The notes under the pieces were generated by a model. It was not told the origin of the DNA. It searched no databases and worked only from the letters and a program-made list of their open reading frames with translations. Shown here one piece after another: positions 26,424-33,665 of a stretch of 64,000 bases of DNA (position 1 is the first letter of the stretch; the number at the start of each line of letters is the position of its first letter). The stretch covers positions 35,013-99,012 of the forward strand of contig NZ_RJSF01000046.1 of the NCBI RefSeq assembly GCF_003725535.1, in the 5' to 3' direction. Origin of the DNA: Nocardioides pocheonensis. Lineage in GTDB: Bacteria > Actinomycetota > Actinomycetes > Propionibacteriales > Nocardioidaceae. The translations under genes were made by a program, and so were the position numbers.

Positions 26424-27787
26424 GGGCCGGACTCCAGGTCGACGCCGTGGGAGGCAGCCCAGTCTGCAGGTCCGCCGAGAAGGACGCGCACCTTGTGCCG
26501 TCCGGCACGCTCCAACACGCTGGCCGCGGTCATTGCACGCTCGCCGTGTCCACACATCACGGTCACGAGGCCCGGGGCCATCTTTGGCGCGGTTGCGGCA
26601 AGGCCGCCGAGCTCGTGGTGCTCGGCTCCGGGTAGATGCCCGGCGGCGAACTCCGAGTCCTGGCGGATGTCGAGCACGTGCTCATCAGCTCTCAGTGCGT
26701 CCGCCGTGGTCAGTCCAGTCGCGGAAGTCGGCAAGCCCTCATCCACCCAGGCCACAAGACCTCCGGCGAGTTCCCCCGCCACGTCGTAGCCGACCTTCGC
26801 TGCCTGACCGGCGATCTCGGTCGGGTCCTGGTCAGAGTTGCGGAGTACGACGACCGAGGTGCCGTCGGGCACGAGCCAGCCGAGCCAGGTGGCGAAGGCC
26901 GCGCGCAACTCGTTGGACAGTGATCCGGGAACGTGTGCGGCGGCATAGTCGGCGATCGGTCGGACGTCGACGAGCATCGCCCCATCCGCAAGGAGGCGAC
27001 GCACCTGCTCGACGCCGAGCTGCGCCAGGGCCAGCGGCTCGGGAAGGACCGTGGGTCCGCGTCGGTTCGCTTCGCCGAGGCGATGGAAGTACGTCGGGAA
27101 GGATCCGAGTGAGCCGAGGAGCCGGGCCACGAACTCGCCCTCATCGGTGGTCGCCAGCAGTGGGTTGGTGGCTCGCTCGCGGCCGACGGTGCTGGTGCGC
27201 TCGGCCCCGGGGGGTGCCGAGCAGAAGGAGCCGGCACCATGGGTGGGCCACACGGCAACCTCGTCAGGCAGCCCCATCAAGCGGTGCAGGGAGTGGTACT
27301 GCGCGCGGGCAAGGTCCTCGGTGCGCTCGGGCGCGACGAGGTCGGTCCGCGCGGCTGCTCCGACGATCAGGGAGCCTCCGGTGAACACACCGATTGGAGC
27401 GGCGCCGTCGAGGAGTAGAAATGCGAGGTGCTCGTCGGTGTGGCCCGGCGTGGCCCAGGCCTGCAGTCGGAGTCCACCGAGGTCGACCTCGTCGCCGTCG
27501 TGCAGCCCGCGGTGTGGGAAGGCTCGTCCGCCGGCGGCCGATGCCAGCACCACGGCGTCGTCGGTGGCGGAGAGCTGGACAGCGCCGGAGAGGAAGTCGG
27601 CGTGCAGGTGGGTGTCGGCGGCGTAGGCGATCTTGAGTCCGCGCCGGGCGGCCATTTCTCGTACCGATCGCAGGTCGCGGGAGGCATCGACCGCCAGCGC
27701 TCGACCGTCACCCAGATCGACCAGGTAGGCGCTGTTGCCCAGTCCCTCGTCGACCAGCGCCTCGACCTTCACCCCGGTGACGCTCAC
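26420..27787 (-). CDS. metallo-beta-lactamase-fold hydrolase fused to two rhodanese domains (ETHE1-like)
   Basis: About 455 residues. Residues 1-240 resemble persulfide dioxygenases: THLHADFLSGA (positions 59-69; His60, His62, Asp64) and ATPGHTDEHLAFLL. The last metal-box His is Phe65, as in some actinobacterial members. Then two rhodanese repeats follow: the first (DVRPIADYAAAHVPG) lacks the catalytic Cys (VVVLRNSD), the second (MCGHGERAMTAA) keeps it. It should oxidise or transfer glutathione- or mycothiol-type persulfide sulfur. Coupled to the methyltransferase gene by GTGA. Confidence 0.9.
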   Translation of the reverse strand: MSVTGVKVEALVDEGLGNSAYLVDLGDGRALAVDASRDLRSVREMAARRGLKIAYAADTHLHADFLSGAVQLSATDDAVVLASAAGGRAFPHRGLHDGDEVDLGGLRLQAWATPGHTDEHLAFLLLDGAAPIGVFTGGSLIVGAAARTDLVAPERTEDLARAQYHSLHRLMGLPDEVAVWPTHGAGSFCSAPPGAERTSTVGRERATNPLLATTDEGEFVARLLGSLGSFPTYFHRLGEANRRGPTVLPEPLALAQLGVEQVRRLLADGAMLVDVRPIADYAAAHVPGSLSNELRAAFATWLGWLVPDGTSVVVLRNSDQDPTEIAGQAAKVGYDVAGELAGGLVAWVDEGLPTSATGLTTADALRADEHVLDIRQDSEFAAGHLPGAEHHELGGLAATAPKMAPGLVTVMCGHGERAMTAASVLERAGRHKVRVLLGGPADWAASHGVDLESGP

Positions 27788-28557
27788 TCGGGCTTCCCGG
27801 CCATGACCAGGACGTAGCCGAGGTAGGGCACGGCTCGTGCCATCCGGGGCATGAGCCACATCATCTTGCGGAAGTACGCCGGACGGGACATACCGCGTGC
27901 GACCACCGAGGCCGCGTGCTTGCCCTCGTCTGCCAGGAAGCCTCGCGCGGTCATCATCTCGAAGGGCCCGGACTCGGTGCGTAGGTTGGTCAGACCTGCG
28001 CCGCCGTAGATCTCGACCCACTCCTCGACGCTGTCGAACCGCAGTCCCGGGCAGACCTCACCCAGGAAGATCTGTCGTGCCTCCTCGGTCGGCGGACGGA
28101 GCCAGAAGAACTCGGTGGCCAGCACCCGACCGCCGGGGCGGCACACTCGCGCGAGTTCCGCGGCGGCCTGCTTGCGGTTGACGAACATGGTGACCGCCTC
28201 AGCGACCACGACGTCGAAGGAGTTGTCGGGGTAGGGCAGCGCGAGGATGTCTGCCTCCTCGACGCTGACCCGCGAGGCGACCTTGGAACCTGAGACGTTG
28301 GCCGCGGCCCGCTCACGCATCAGCGGGGCGATGTCGGCTGCTACGACCTCGGCGCCGCACTCCTGGGCCAGCCTGATCGCGGTCGTCCCGACCCCGCAGC
28401 CGACGTCGAGCACCCGCTCGCCCGGCTGCACGTCGGCCCAGTCGAGCAGCCTGTCGGTCGAGGCACGCCCGCCGGGGTGGATGACCCGCTTGCCCAACAC
28501 TGCGAGGAACGCATACGGATCGAGCGCCCGCACCTCGTCAGCGGTCAATGTCGCCAT
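27784..28557 (-). CDS. class I SAM-dependent methyltransferase
   Basis: A 257-residue Rossmann methyltransferase. Motif I is VLDVGCGVGTTAIRLA and motif II AADIAPLMRERAAANV, with post-I EADILALPYPDNSFDVVVAEAV. The C-terminal third (SRPAYFRKMMWLMPRM) is likely the substrate cap. It leads the operon MT, MBL-rhodanese, MFS, P450, rhodanese, and its promoter holds two 16-bp repeats described separately. The start is ATG 28557 with GGGGTGA upstream; four Met/Val codons further up are in the operator region. The methyl acceptor is unknown. Confidence 0.9.
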   Translation of the reverse strand: MATLTADEVRALDPYAFLAVLGKRVIHPGGRASTDRLLDWADVQPGERVLDVGCGVGTTAIRLAQECGAEVVAADIAPLMRERAAANVSGSKVASRVSVEEADILALPYPDNSFDVVVAEAVTMFVNRKQAAAELARVCRPGGRVLATEFFWLRPPTEEARQIFLGEVCPGLRFDSVEEWVEIYGGAGLTNLRTESGPFEMMTARGFLADEGKHAASVVARGMSRPAYFRKMMWLMPRMARAVPYLGYVLVMAGKPE

Positions 28558-28580
28558 CAGATTCACCCCAACCATCATCA

Positions 28581-28637
28581 TCAAGTGATTTCTTGAATAC
28601 TGACGATCACTCCGAGCATTGTCAAGAGATTGTTTGA
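28581..28637 (-). promoter_or_regulatory. operator pair and promoter of the methyltransferase operon
   Basis: TCAAGTGATTTCTTGA (28581-28596) and TCAAGAGATTGTTTGA (28622-28637) are 41 bp apart. Between them, on the minus strand, lie TTGACA (28620-28625), a 17-bp spacer and CAGTAT (28597-28602). One repeat covers the -35 side and the other starts right after the -10. The same layout recurs at 29710-29766. Confidence 0.8.
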
Positions 28638-28665
28638 ATAGTCGGGACCTGAGTCGGCTCCGACG

Positions 28666-29020
28666 TCAGAAGGTCAGGACCTGGTCAACTGCGACGACCC
28701 AGCCGGCAAGCTCGTCCATGGTCGATCGGCTGGCCTCCTCGATCAGGTGCGAGGCAGCCAACCCGCGCGCGTCCAGACAGGTTCCGCAAACAAGCGATCC
28801 GCCCGCCGTGGCGGGCGAACCCTTGAAGCATTCGGTCCAGTTGGTAGTAGCCGTCCGGGGTCTTCTGGCCGGCAATCGCGCACGTCACGGCGTCGCCCAT
28901 CAAGAAGACCGAAACCTCGACATCCTCACGTCGAGCCAGAGCCACGGCTAACCGGACCGCGTTGTAGGTCTCGTCCGATCCGTAGGCGGGACCGTTGATC
29001 ACGAGCAGGACGGACTTCAT
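28666..29020 (-). pseudogene. DsrE family protein, one-base frameshift
   Basis: The first 74 codons read as a normal DsrE protein (MKSVLLVINGPAYGSDETYN, FLMGDAVTCAIAGQKTP, MLQGFARHGGRIAC). One extra base in the AAA run at 28788-28790 breaks the frame. In the next frame the family continues without loss: CGTCLDARGLAASHLIEEAS to the stop at 28666, giving 117 residues if the base is removed. DsrE proteins carry sulfur on a Cys. It overlaps the ArsR-rhodanese gene by 4 bp. A sequencing error is as likely as real inactivation. Confidence 0.8.
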
Positions 29021-29685
29021 GAGCCGGCGCCGCTCACTGGGAGCCGCTCCGCGGCCCACTCCGGGAATCCATCCTCCAGTCTGGCCGCGTTGACGCCGCG
29101 GCGGGTGAGCAGGCGTACGGCGTCGTCGGCGTAGACGCAGTAGGGCCCGCGGCAGTAGGCGACCACGTCGGCGCCGTCGGGGATCTCCCCCAGGCGCGAC
29201 TTCAGGTCCTGGGGCGGAATCGAAATGGCACCACGGATGTGGCCGGCCGCGAACTCCTGCTCCGGCCGAACGTCGAGCACGACGACGTCACCCTGGCGCA
29301 GCCGGGTCCGGAGCTGGTCCCGGGTCACTGTGTTGAGTTTGGTCCTGTCCCCCAGGTAGTCCGAGGCGAGGCGGTCCAGCTCTGCGACGTGGAGCTCGGC
29401 CGCTTGCCTCATGGTGCGCCACAGCGTGCCGACCAGAGGACTGGACAGTGAGTAGTGAATCCGGGTGCCATCACGGCGGGAGGTGACGAGCCCTGCCTTC
29501 AACAGCCGCTGGAGGTGCTGGGAGGTGTTGGCCACGGTCTGCTCGATCTCGGCGGCCAGCTCGTCCACGGAGCGCTCGCCTTGAGCCAGCACGTCGACGA
29601 GTTCCGCGCGACGGCCGTTGGCCAGGGCCTTCGCCGCTTCGGCGAGCGCGTCGTACAGGGCCGCTTTGGCCTGATGGTCACCCAC
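29017..29685 (-). CDS. ArsR-rhodanese fusion regulator
   Basis: A 222-residue regulator. Residues 10-95 are an ArsR winged helix (VDELAAEIEQTVANTSQHLQRLLKAGLVTSR) with no cysteine. Residues 120-215 are a rhodanese domain (VLDVRPEQEFAAGHIRGAISIPP) whose active loop has two cysteines, YCRGPYC (Cys178 and Cys183). Sensing persulfide through that pair is plausible (inference from family). It is divergent from the ArsM-like gene; the intervening DNA carries a matched pair of repeats, so it is the best candidate for controlling both this locus and the 28557 operon. Confidence 0.92.
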   Translation of the reverse strand: MGDHQAKAALYDALAEAAKALANGRRAELVDVLAQGERSVDELAAEIEQTVANTSQHLQRLLKAGLVTSRRDGTRIHYSLSSPLVGTLWRTMRQAAELHVAELDRLASDYLGDRTKLNTVTRDQLRTRLRQGDVVVLDVRPEQEFAAGHIRGAISIPPQDLKSRLGEIPDGADVVAYCRGPYCVYADDAVRLLTRRGVNAARLEDGFPEWAAERLPVSGAGS

Positions 29686-29709
29686 CCGTGGACCTCCTCA
29701 ACTTCTTCT

Positions 29710-29766
29710 TCAAGAGTTCTCTTGACAAGCATGCCACAGCGGAGTGTTATTCAAGGCATCTCTTGA
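29710..29766 (+). promoter_or_regulatory. operator pair and promoter in the arsR-rhodanese / arsM-like intergenic region
   Basis: TCAAGAGTTCTCTTGA (29710-29725) and TCAAGGCATCTCTTGA (29751-29766), again 41 bp apart. On the plus strand TTGACA (29722-29727), a 17-bp gap and TGTTAT (29745-29750) form a good promoter; the first repeat overlaps the -35 and the second begins at the end of the -10. A mirror promoter for the minus strand is possible. Confidence 0.85.
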
Positions 29767-29796
29767 ACAATCGGACCCGAGGTAAGGAGCGTGGTG

Positions 29797-30570
29797 ATGG
29801 TGGCAACGGTGGACACGGTCGAGTTGGAGACCAAGGTCAAGGAGATGTACCGCCACGTGGCTCAGGAGCCGGGCGGCAACTACCACTTCGAGCTGGGCGA
29901 GCCCCTTGCTCTGCGCGTGGGCTATGACGCCGATCGGCTGAAGAACGTGCCGACCGGGGCAGTCGAGTCGTTCGCGGGCGTGGGCTTCTTCTTCGACCTC
30001 GCGGCGCTGACCCGCGGCGAGACGGTGGTCGATCTGGGCAGTGGGTCCGGCATGGACGCCTTCTACGCCGCCGACTACGTGGGATCGTCGGGCCGGGTCG
30101 TCGGTATCGACTTCACCCTCGAACAGCTGGAGAAGGCGCGCAAGCTCGCCGCCGGCGCGGGTGCGGCTCAAGTCGAGTTCCTGGAGGGCCGGATCGAGGC
30201 GGTTCCACTCCCTGATGCGAGCGTGGACTGTGTGATCTCGAACGGGGTCATCAACCTGGCCCCCGACAAGAACGTGGTGTTCGCCGAAGCAGCACGTGTG
30301 CTGCGTCAGGGCGGACGCCTGGCGATCGCCGACATCATCACCGAGAAGCCACTGACCGAGGCGATCGTGTGCAATGCCGACCTGTGGGCATCGTGCATCG
30401 GCGGCGCGGCGGAGCAGGAGATCTACCTGCAGGCGATCGAGTCAGCCGGCTTCACGATCGACACGCTGCGAGTCAACACGTACGCGTTCCTCTCCGACCA
30501 GGCCCGCAACGCCAGTGCGAAGTACGGCGTCAAGAGCGTCTCTGTCCTCGCGACCAAGTCAGCGTTCTGA
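29797..30570 (+). CDS. ArsM-like SAM methyltransferase with altered cysteine set
   Basis: A 257-residue methyltransferase of the arsenite-methylase type: VVDLGSGSGMDAFYAADYVG (motif I), EAVPLPDASVDCVISNGVINLAPDK, then NADLWASCIGGA. In ArsM the segment reads SNC and a third Cys precedes motif I; here the position is Gly150 and the N-terminal Cys is absent, while Cys200 in ASCIGGA remains. Arsenite methylation is thus doubtful and a sulfur, selenium or tellurium acceptor is possible (inference). AAGGAG lies 7 bp before ATG 29797. Confidence 0.87.
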   Translation: MVATVDTVELETKVKEMYRHVAQEPGGNYHFELGEPLALRVGYDADRLKNVPTGAVESFAGVGFFFDLAALTRGETVVDLGSGSGMDAFYAADYVGSSGRVVGIDFTLEQLEKARKLAAGAGAAQVEFLEGRIEAVPLPDASVDCVISNGVINLAPDKNVVFAEAARVLRQGGRLAIADIITEKPLTEAIVCNADLWASCIGGAAEQEIYLQAIESAGFTIDTLRVNTYAFLSDQARNASAKYGVKSVSVLATKSAF

Positions 30571-31284
30571 GTTGGCACCTCGGTCGTCCTTCCCCGTTGG
30601 TGAGGATGTCGCCAGGACGTAGGAAACCTCCGCTGGGATTCCGTCAGGGTGCTGGCAGTGTGCGTCGAAGCCTGCGCTGGCCAGCCACGCCACGCACTGG
30701 TCGGTCGTGACATCGTGATAGACGGCTGGGTCGAGCCGCCCGGGCAACGGGTACTCGCGGCCGCGGAAGACAAGGAGGAGCCGGCCACCGGGACGCAGGA
30801 CTCGGGCGATCTCGGCGATGGTGGCCTCGGGCTCGGTCCAGAAGTAGAGGTTGTGGACCGAGAGCACCGCGTCTTGCGAGTTGTCATCGACTGGGAGCCT
30901 TACTCCATCCCCTCGATGGAGCGTCGCGGCGCCTCTCCGGATGAGCTCGGAGTTGCGGCGCCTGGCCAGACTGACCATCTCCTCGGAGACGTCCACACCG
31001 GTGACCCGGGTACCGAGGTTTGCAAGGAGACCGAGGGTGCGACCCGGGCCGAAGCCGATCTCGAGGATGTCCTCACCTGGACGGGGTGCAAGGAGGTCCA
31101 CAGCGGCGTCGTTGGTCTTCGCGGTCTCCTTCACCCACAGCCGCCCGATCAGGGGGCCGGCGAGTCCGTGCGGGTGGGCAGCCTGTTCGGAGAGGTAGCG
31201 GGTCAGCGGTCGGGTGGCGGCGGACAGCGCTCGTCGTGGCCAGGGCCTGCGGTCCAGGGAGCATTGGCGAACAAGGGCGGGCAT
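30559..31284 (-). CDS. SAM-dependent methyltransferase
   Basis: A 241-residue class I methyltransferase with motif I DILEIGFGPGRTLGLLANLG, VTGVDVSEEMVSLARRRN and the post-motif segment HNLYFWTEPEATIAEIARVLRPGGRLLLV. Its start codon follows the TetR stop with one shared base (TGATG), so it is in a two-gene operon with the regulator. Its 3' end overlaps the end of the plus-strand ArsM-like gene by 12 bp, an unusual tail-to-tail overlap. Confidence 0.88.
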   Translation of the reverse strand: MPALVRQCSLDRRPWPRRALSAATRPLTRYLSEQAAHPHGLAGPLIGRLWVKETAKTNDAAVDLLAPRPGEDILEIGFGPGRTLGLLANLGTRVTGVDVSEEMVSLARRRNSELIRRGAATLHRGDGVRLPVDDNSQDAVLSVHNLYFWTEPEATIAEIARVLRPGGRLLLVFRGREYPLPGRLDPAVYHDVTTDQCVAWLASAGFDAHCQHPDGIPAEVSYVLATSSPTGKDDRGANSER

Positions 31285-32012
31285 CAGGCACCTCCGGTTG
31301 GGTTCATCGATCGAGAGATCATTGCGGCGAGGGTGGTCGCAACGACTGCGTCGTCGTAGGGCGACGGCGAGGCGAGGGGGACGGGGTCGAAGCGGCAGTG
31401 CACCCCCCACAGCACGCACAGCTCCACCGTGGTGCGCGCGACCAGGTCGACCGGGCCGGGCAGTCTGAACAAGCCCGCCCGCTGGCGGCTGTCGAGGTAG
31501 GCCTCCATGGCGGACATCTGGTTGCCGCGGCCGGTTTCGGACCAGACCTTGCCGAGCTCGGGGAGCTCGGGGGCACAGCGGTCGACGAGCTTGATGGCGA
31601 CGCGATTGCGCGATAGCCGCTCGTAGAGGTCCACGACGATGCCGGAAAGCTCGGCAGCGGCCTCGACGGGAGTGCGCGGCGGCGCCTGACGCCGCAGCGC
31701 CTTAGTGAGAGCCAGGTCGGGGACCTCGGCGGCCAGGCGTCCCGTCACCAGCTCGGCGAGCTCGCCGTCAGCCGGCGCGGGCAGCGGCAGAGCGGTGGTG
31801 TCGGGCAGTGGTTCGAGTCTGTCGCCGTAACGAACGGCCGCAGCGAACAAGGCTTCCTTGGTAGCGGCGTAGCCGTAGAGGGTGCCTTTCGCCAGGCCGA
31901 GGACGTCGGCAATGTCCTGCACCTGGGTGCGCCGATAGCCGTGGGCCACGAAGACGCGCACCGCGGCCTCAATGACGGCGGGCAGTCTGTCTGGAGGGAT
32001 AAGGCGTGCCAC
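31284..32012 (-). CDS. TetR family transcriptional regulator
   Basis: A 242-residue regulator. The N-terminal HTH is VFVAHGYRRTQVQDIADVLGLAKGTLYGYAATKEALFAAAV, the usual TetR fold; the C-terminal part (residues 70-235) is a helical ligand domain. A 19-bp palindrome lies 15 bp upstream of the start. It likely represses itself and the methyltransferase behind it. Confidence 0.9.
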   Translation of the reverse strand: MARLIPPDRLPAVIEAAVRVFVAHGYRRTQVQDIADVLGLAKGTLYGYAATKEALFAAAVRYGDRLEPLPDTTALPLPAPADGELAELVTGRLAAEVPDLALTKALRRQAPPRTPVEAAAELSGIVVDLYERLSRNRVAIKLVDRCAPELPELGKVWSETGRGNQMSAMEAYLDSRQRAGLFRLPGPVDLVARTTVELCVLWGVHCRFDPVPLASPSPYDDAVVATTLAAMISRSMNPTGGA

Positions 32013-32026
32013 CCGTTCAGAATAAC

Positions 32027-32045
32027 TGACTGACCCGGTCAGTCA
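32027..32045. promoter_or_regulatory. TetR operator
   Basis: TGACTGACCCGGTCAGTCA has perfect 9-bp arms around a single centre base and resembles many TetR operators. It lies directly upstream of the TetR start. Confidence 0.75.
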
Positions 32046-32257
32046 AGTCCGGTTCCTGCAACGCCGCTGACCAGGACCCGTATCCGAGGTCGCAGAGTTG
32101 TGCCGGCACCCCATCGCAAGCGACCCTGCCGACACCCTCGGGATCCGTGAGTCCGTCCGGGTCATCGCCGCCTCACCGCCCTGTCGAGGATCGAGGTCGC
32201 GGTGCGCGTTTACGTGACCCACACCAGCCCACGGATCAACCCGGGTTCGGTGCCGGA

Positions 32258-32623
32258 CTAGGCGAACGCCACCGTCATAGCGCCGGCCACGACTTCCTCG
32301 ACGACCTTGGCAGCCCCCACGATGGTGGAGCCCTTCACGAGGTGCTCCTCGGTGATCCCCCGGGGCTTGGCACACGCGCCGCACAGCCAGACCTGGCCGC
32401 CGTTGTCGACGAACTCGGCGTACAGGTCGGCGAGGACCGGCAGACCGGGTTGGGCGATTCCGTCGGTTCCGCCCTGGGTGCCGAGCCACACGGCTTCGAT
32501 CGTGCAGAGCACGATCGCGTCCTGCCCCGTGGCTGCTGCGATGTTCGCGGCGACGAACGGGAGTGTGGCGCGCTCGGGTTCTTCCTTGCCGTAGGTGCAG
32601 TTGAAGATCAGCTTGTCGCTCAT
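32258..32623 (-). CDS. DsrE family sulfur-carrier protein
   Basis: A 121-residue DsrE/DsrF-like protein: LIFNCTYGKEEPERATLPF, AVLCTIEAVWLGTQGG-type block and the reactive pair CGAC (Cys81, Cys84) near VWLCGACAKPRG. It follows the NTF2-TusA gene immediately (2 bp gap), with an AAGGGGA ribosome site. DsrE and TusA proteins pass sulfane sulfur between them, so the two probably work as a relay. Confidence 0.88.
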   Translation of the reverse strand: MSDKLIFNCTYGKEEPERATLPFVAANIAAATGQDAIVLCTIEAVWLGTQGGTDGIAQPGLPVLADLYAEFVDNGGQVWLCGACAKPRGITEEHLVKGSTIVGAAKVVEEVVAGAMTVAFA

Positions 32624-32624
32624 C

Positions 32625-33296
32625 TCATTTTCCCCTTTCCACAGTGATGAATAGGCGTCCGTCGCCGGGCACCTCGATCGAAACCACGACATGACCCATC
32701 AGGCGGGCCATGGACGGCAGGTCCTCCTTCGCGGCCGGATCGCTCGTGCTAACCACGAGCAGGTCGCCGATCGGGATGCGCTGAATCTGTTGCCGGAACT
32801 GCCCGGCGAGCCCGTCGGCGCACCCGAGGTCGCCCGCGTCGTAGTGGTGAACGAGCCCCGACTGCGCGTCCGACTCCACGTCTGCGATCGAGCGGAAGCC
32901 TGAGCACAGGAGGTCGATCGCGGTGATGCGATCGTCTCCCCCGACGTCGAGCATCAGGTGCTGCTCGATCAGGTACCAGCCGTTCGGCCTGTGCAGTCGG
33001 AGTCGATAGGTCACCGCCGCTCGGCCCTCGACCGCCTCGGCGCTCGATGCCTCGACCTGGAACGGATCGGCGTCGGTGAACCAGCTCGAGAACCAGCCGA
33101 TTGCGGCGTCGCCGCCCTCGTCGGTCATGAATCCGGGCGGGACCAGCATCCTCATCGCGAGATCGTCGGCCAGCACCGAGCGGGCCGTAGTGAAGTCCCG
33201 CGCGGTCAGGGCGTTGAGGAAGACCGTTGCGACATCGCATGGTCCCTGTGCCGTGTCGGGAGACTCTGGGGTCTGGGTGGTCAACATGGCGCTCAC
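32625..33296 (-). CDS. NTF2/SnoaL-like domain fused to a TusA-like sulfur carrier
   Basis: A 223-residue two-domain protein. Residues 20-140 look like an NTF2-like (SnoaL) fold: FLNALTARDFTTARSVLADDL, IGWFSSWFTDADPFQVE and AAVTYRLRLHRPNGWYLIEQHL. Residues 148-223 match TusA: HHYDAGDLGCADGLAGQF with the carrier Cys159, LVVSTSDPAAKEDLPSMARLMGH, then VPGDGRLFITVE. The usual CPxP box has become CADG. GTG 33296 overlaps the DUF4242 stop by 4 bp. The fusion is not one I know. Confidence 0.75.
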   Translation of the reverse strand: MSAMLTTQTPESPDTAQGPCDVATVFLNALTARDFTTARSVLADDLAMRMLVPPGFMTDEGGDAAIGWFSSWFTDADPFQVEASSAEAVEGRAAVTYRLRLHRPNGWYLIEQHLMLDVGGDDRITAIDLLCSGFRSIADVESDAQSGLVHHYDAGDLGCADGLAGQFRQQIQRIPIGDLLVVSTSDPAAKEDLPSMARLMGHVVVSIEVPGDGRLFITVERGK

Positions 33297-33544
33297 CCCT
33301 GCTCGACCGGGTAGATCTCGTCGGCGACCAGCCCGTGGGCCTCTCGATGAACCGCGTGCGCGGCGTCCGCATTGGGGGCTTCTACGAGGCAGAAGACCTT
33401 GCCGCCCTCCGCGTCTACCCAGTAGTGCAGGTAGCGGACGCCGAAGCGCTGCTGGACCTGGAGGTCGGCCTCGTGGGCGCCCGCGACGTCGGCCAAGGTG
33501 GTGCCGTCGGGAAGCGTGTTGTGTACATCCATGTAGAGCGACAT
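33293..33544 (-). CDS. DUF4242 (SCO4226-like) protein
   Basis: An 83-residue ferredoxin-like domain: LYMDVHNTLPDGTTLADVAGAHEADLQVQQRFGVRYLHYWVDAEGGKVFCLVEAPNADAAHAVHREAHG, the pattern of DUF4242 proteins, of which Streptomyces SCO4226 binds nickel. It starts the three-gene operon DUF4242, NTF2-TusA, DsrE and is divergent from a SARP-type regulator. Confidence 0.85.
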   Translation of the reverse strand: MSLYMDVHNTLPDGTTLADVAGAHEADLQVQQRFGVRYLHYWVDAEGGKVFCLVEAPNADAAHAVHREAHGLVADEIYPVEQG

Positions 33545-33665
33545 TCGTCCTCAGCTCCCTTCGTCTTCGATTCCCTTCTGTTGCTCACGCTAGGAAGCCC
33601 ACCGTTCCGCGACCGTTCCGCGTTGCACACTGTCCGGAGCCGGGGTTCGCCGTACGATTCGTGAG

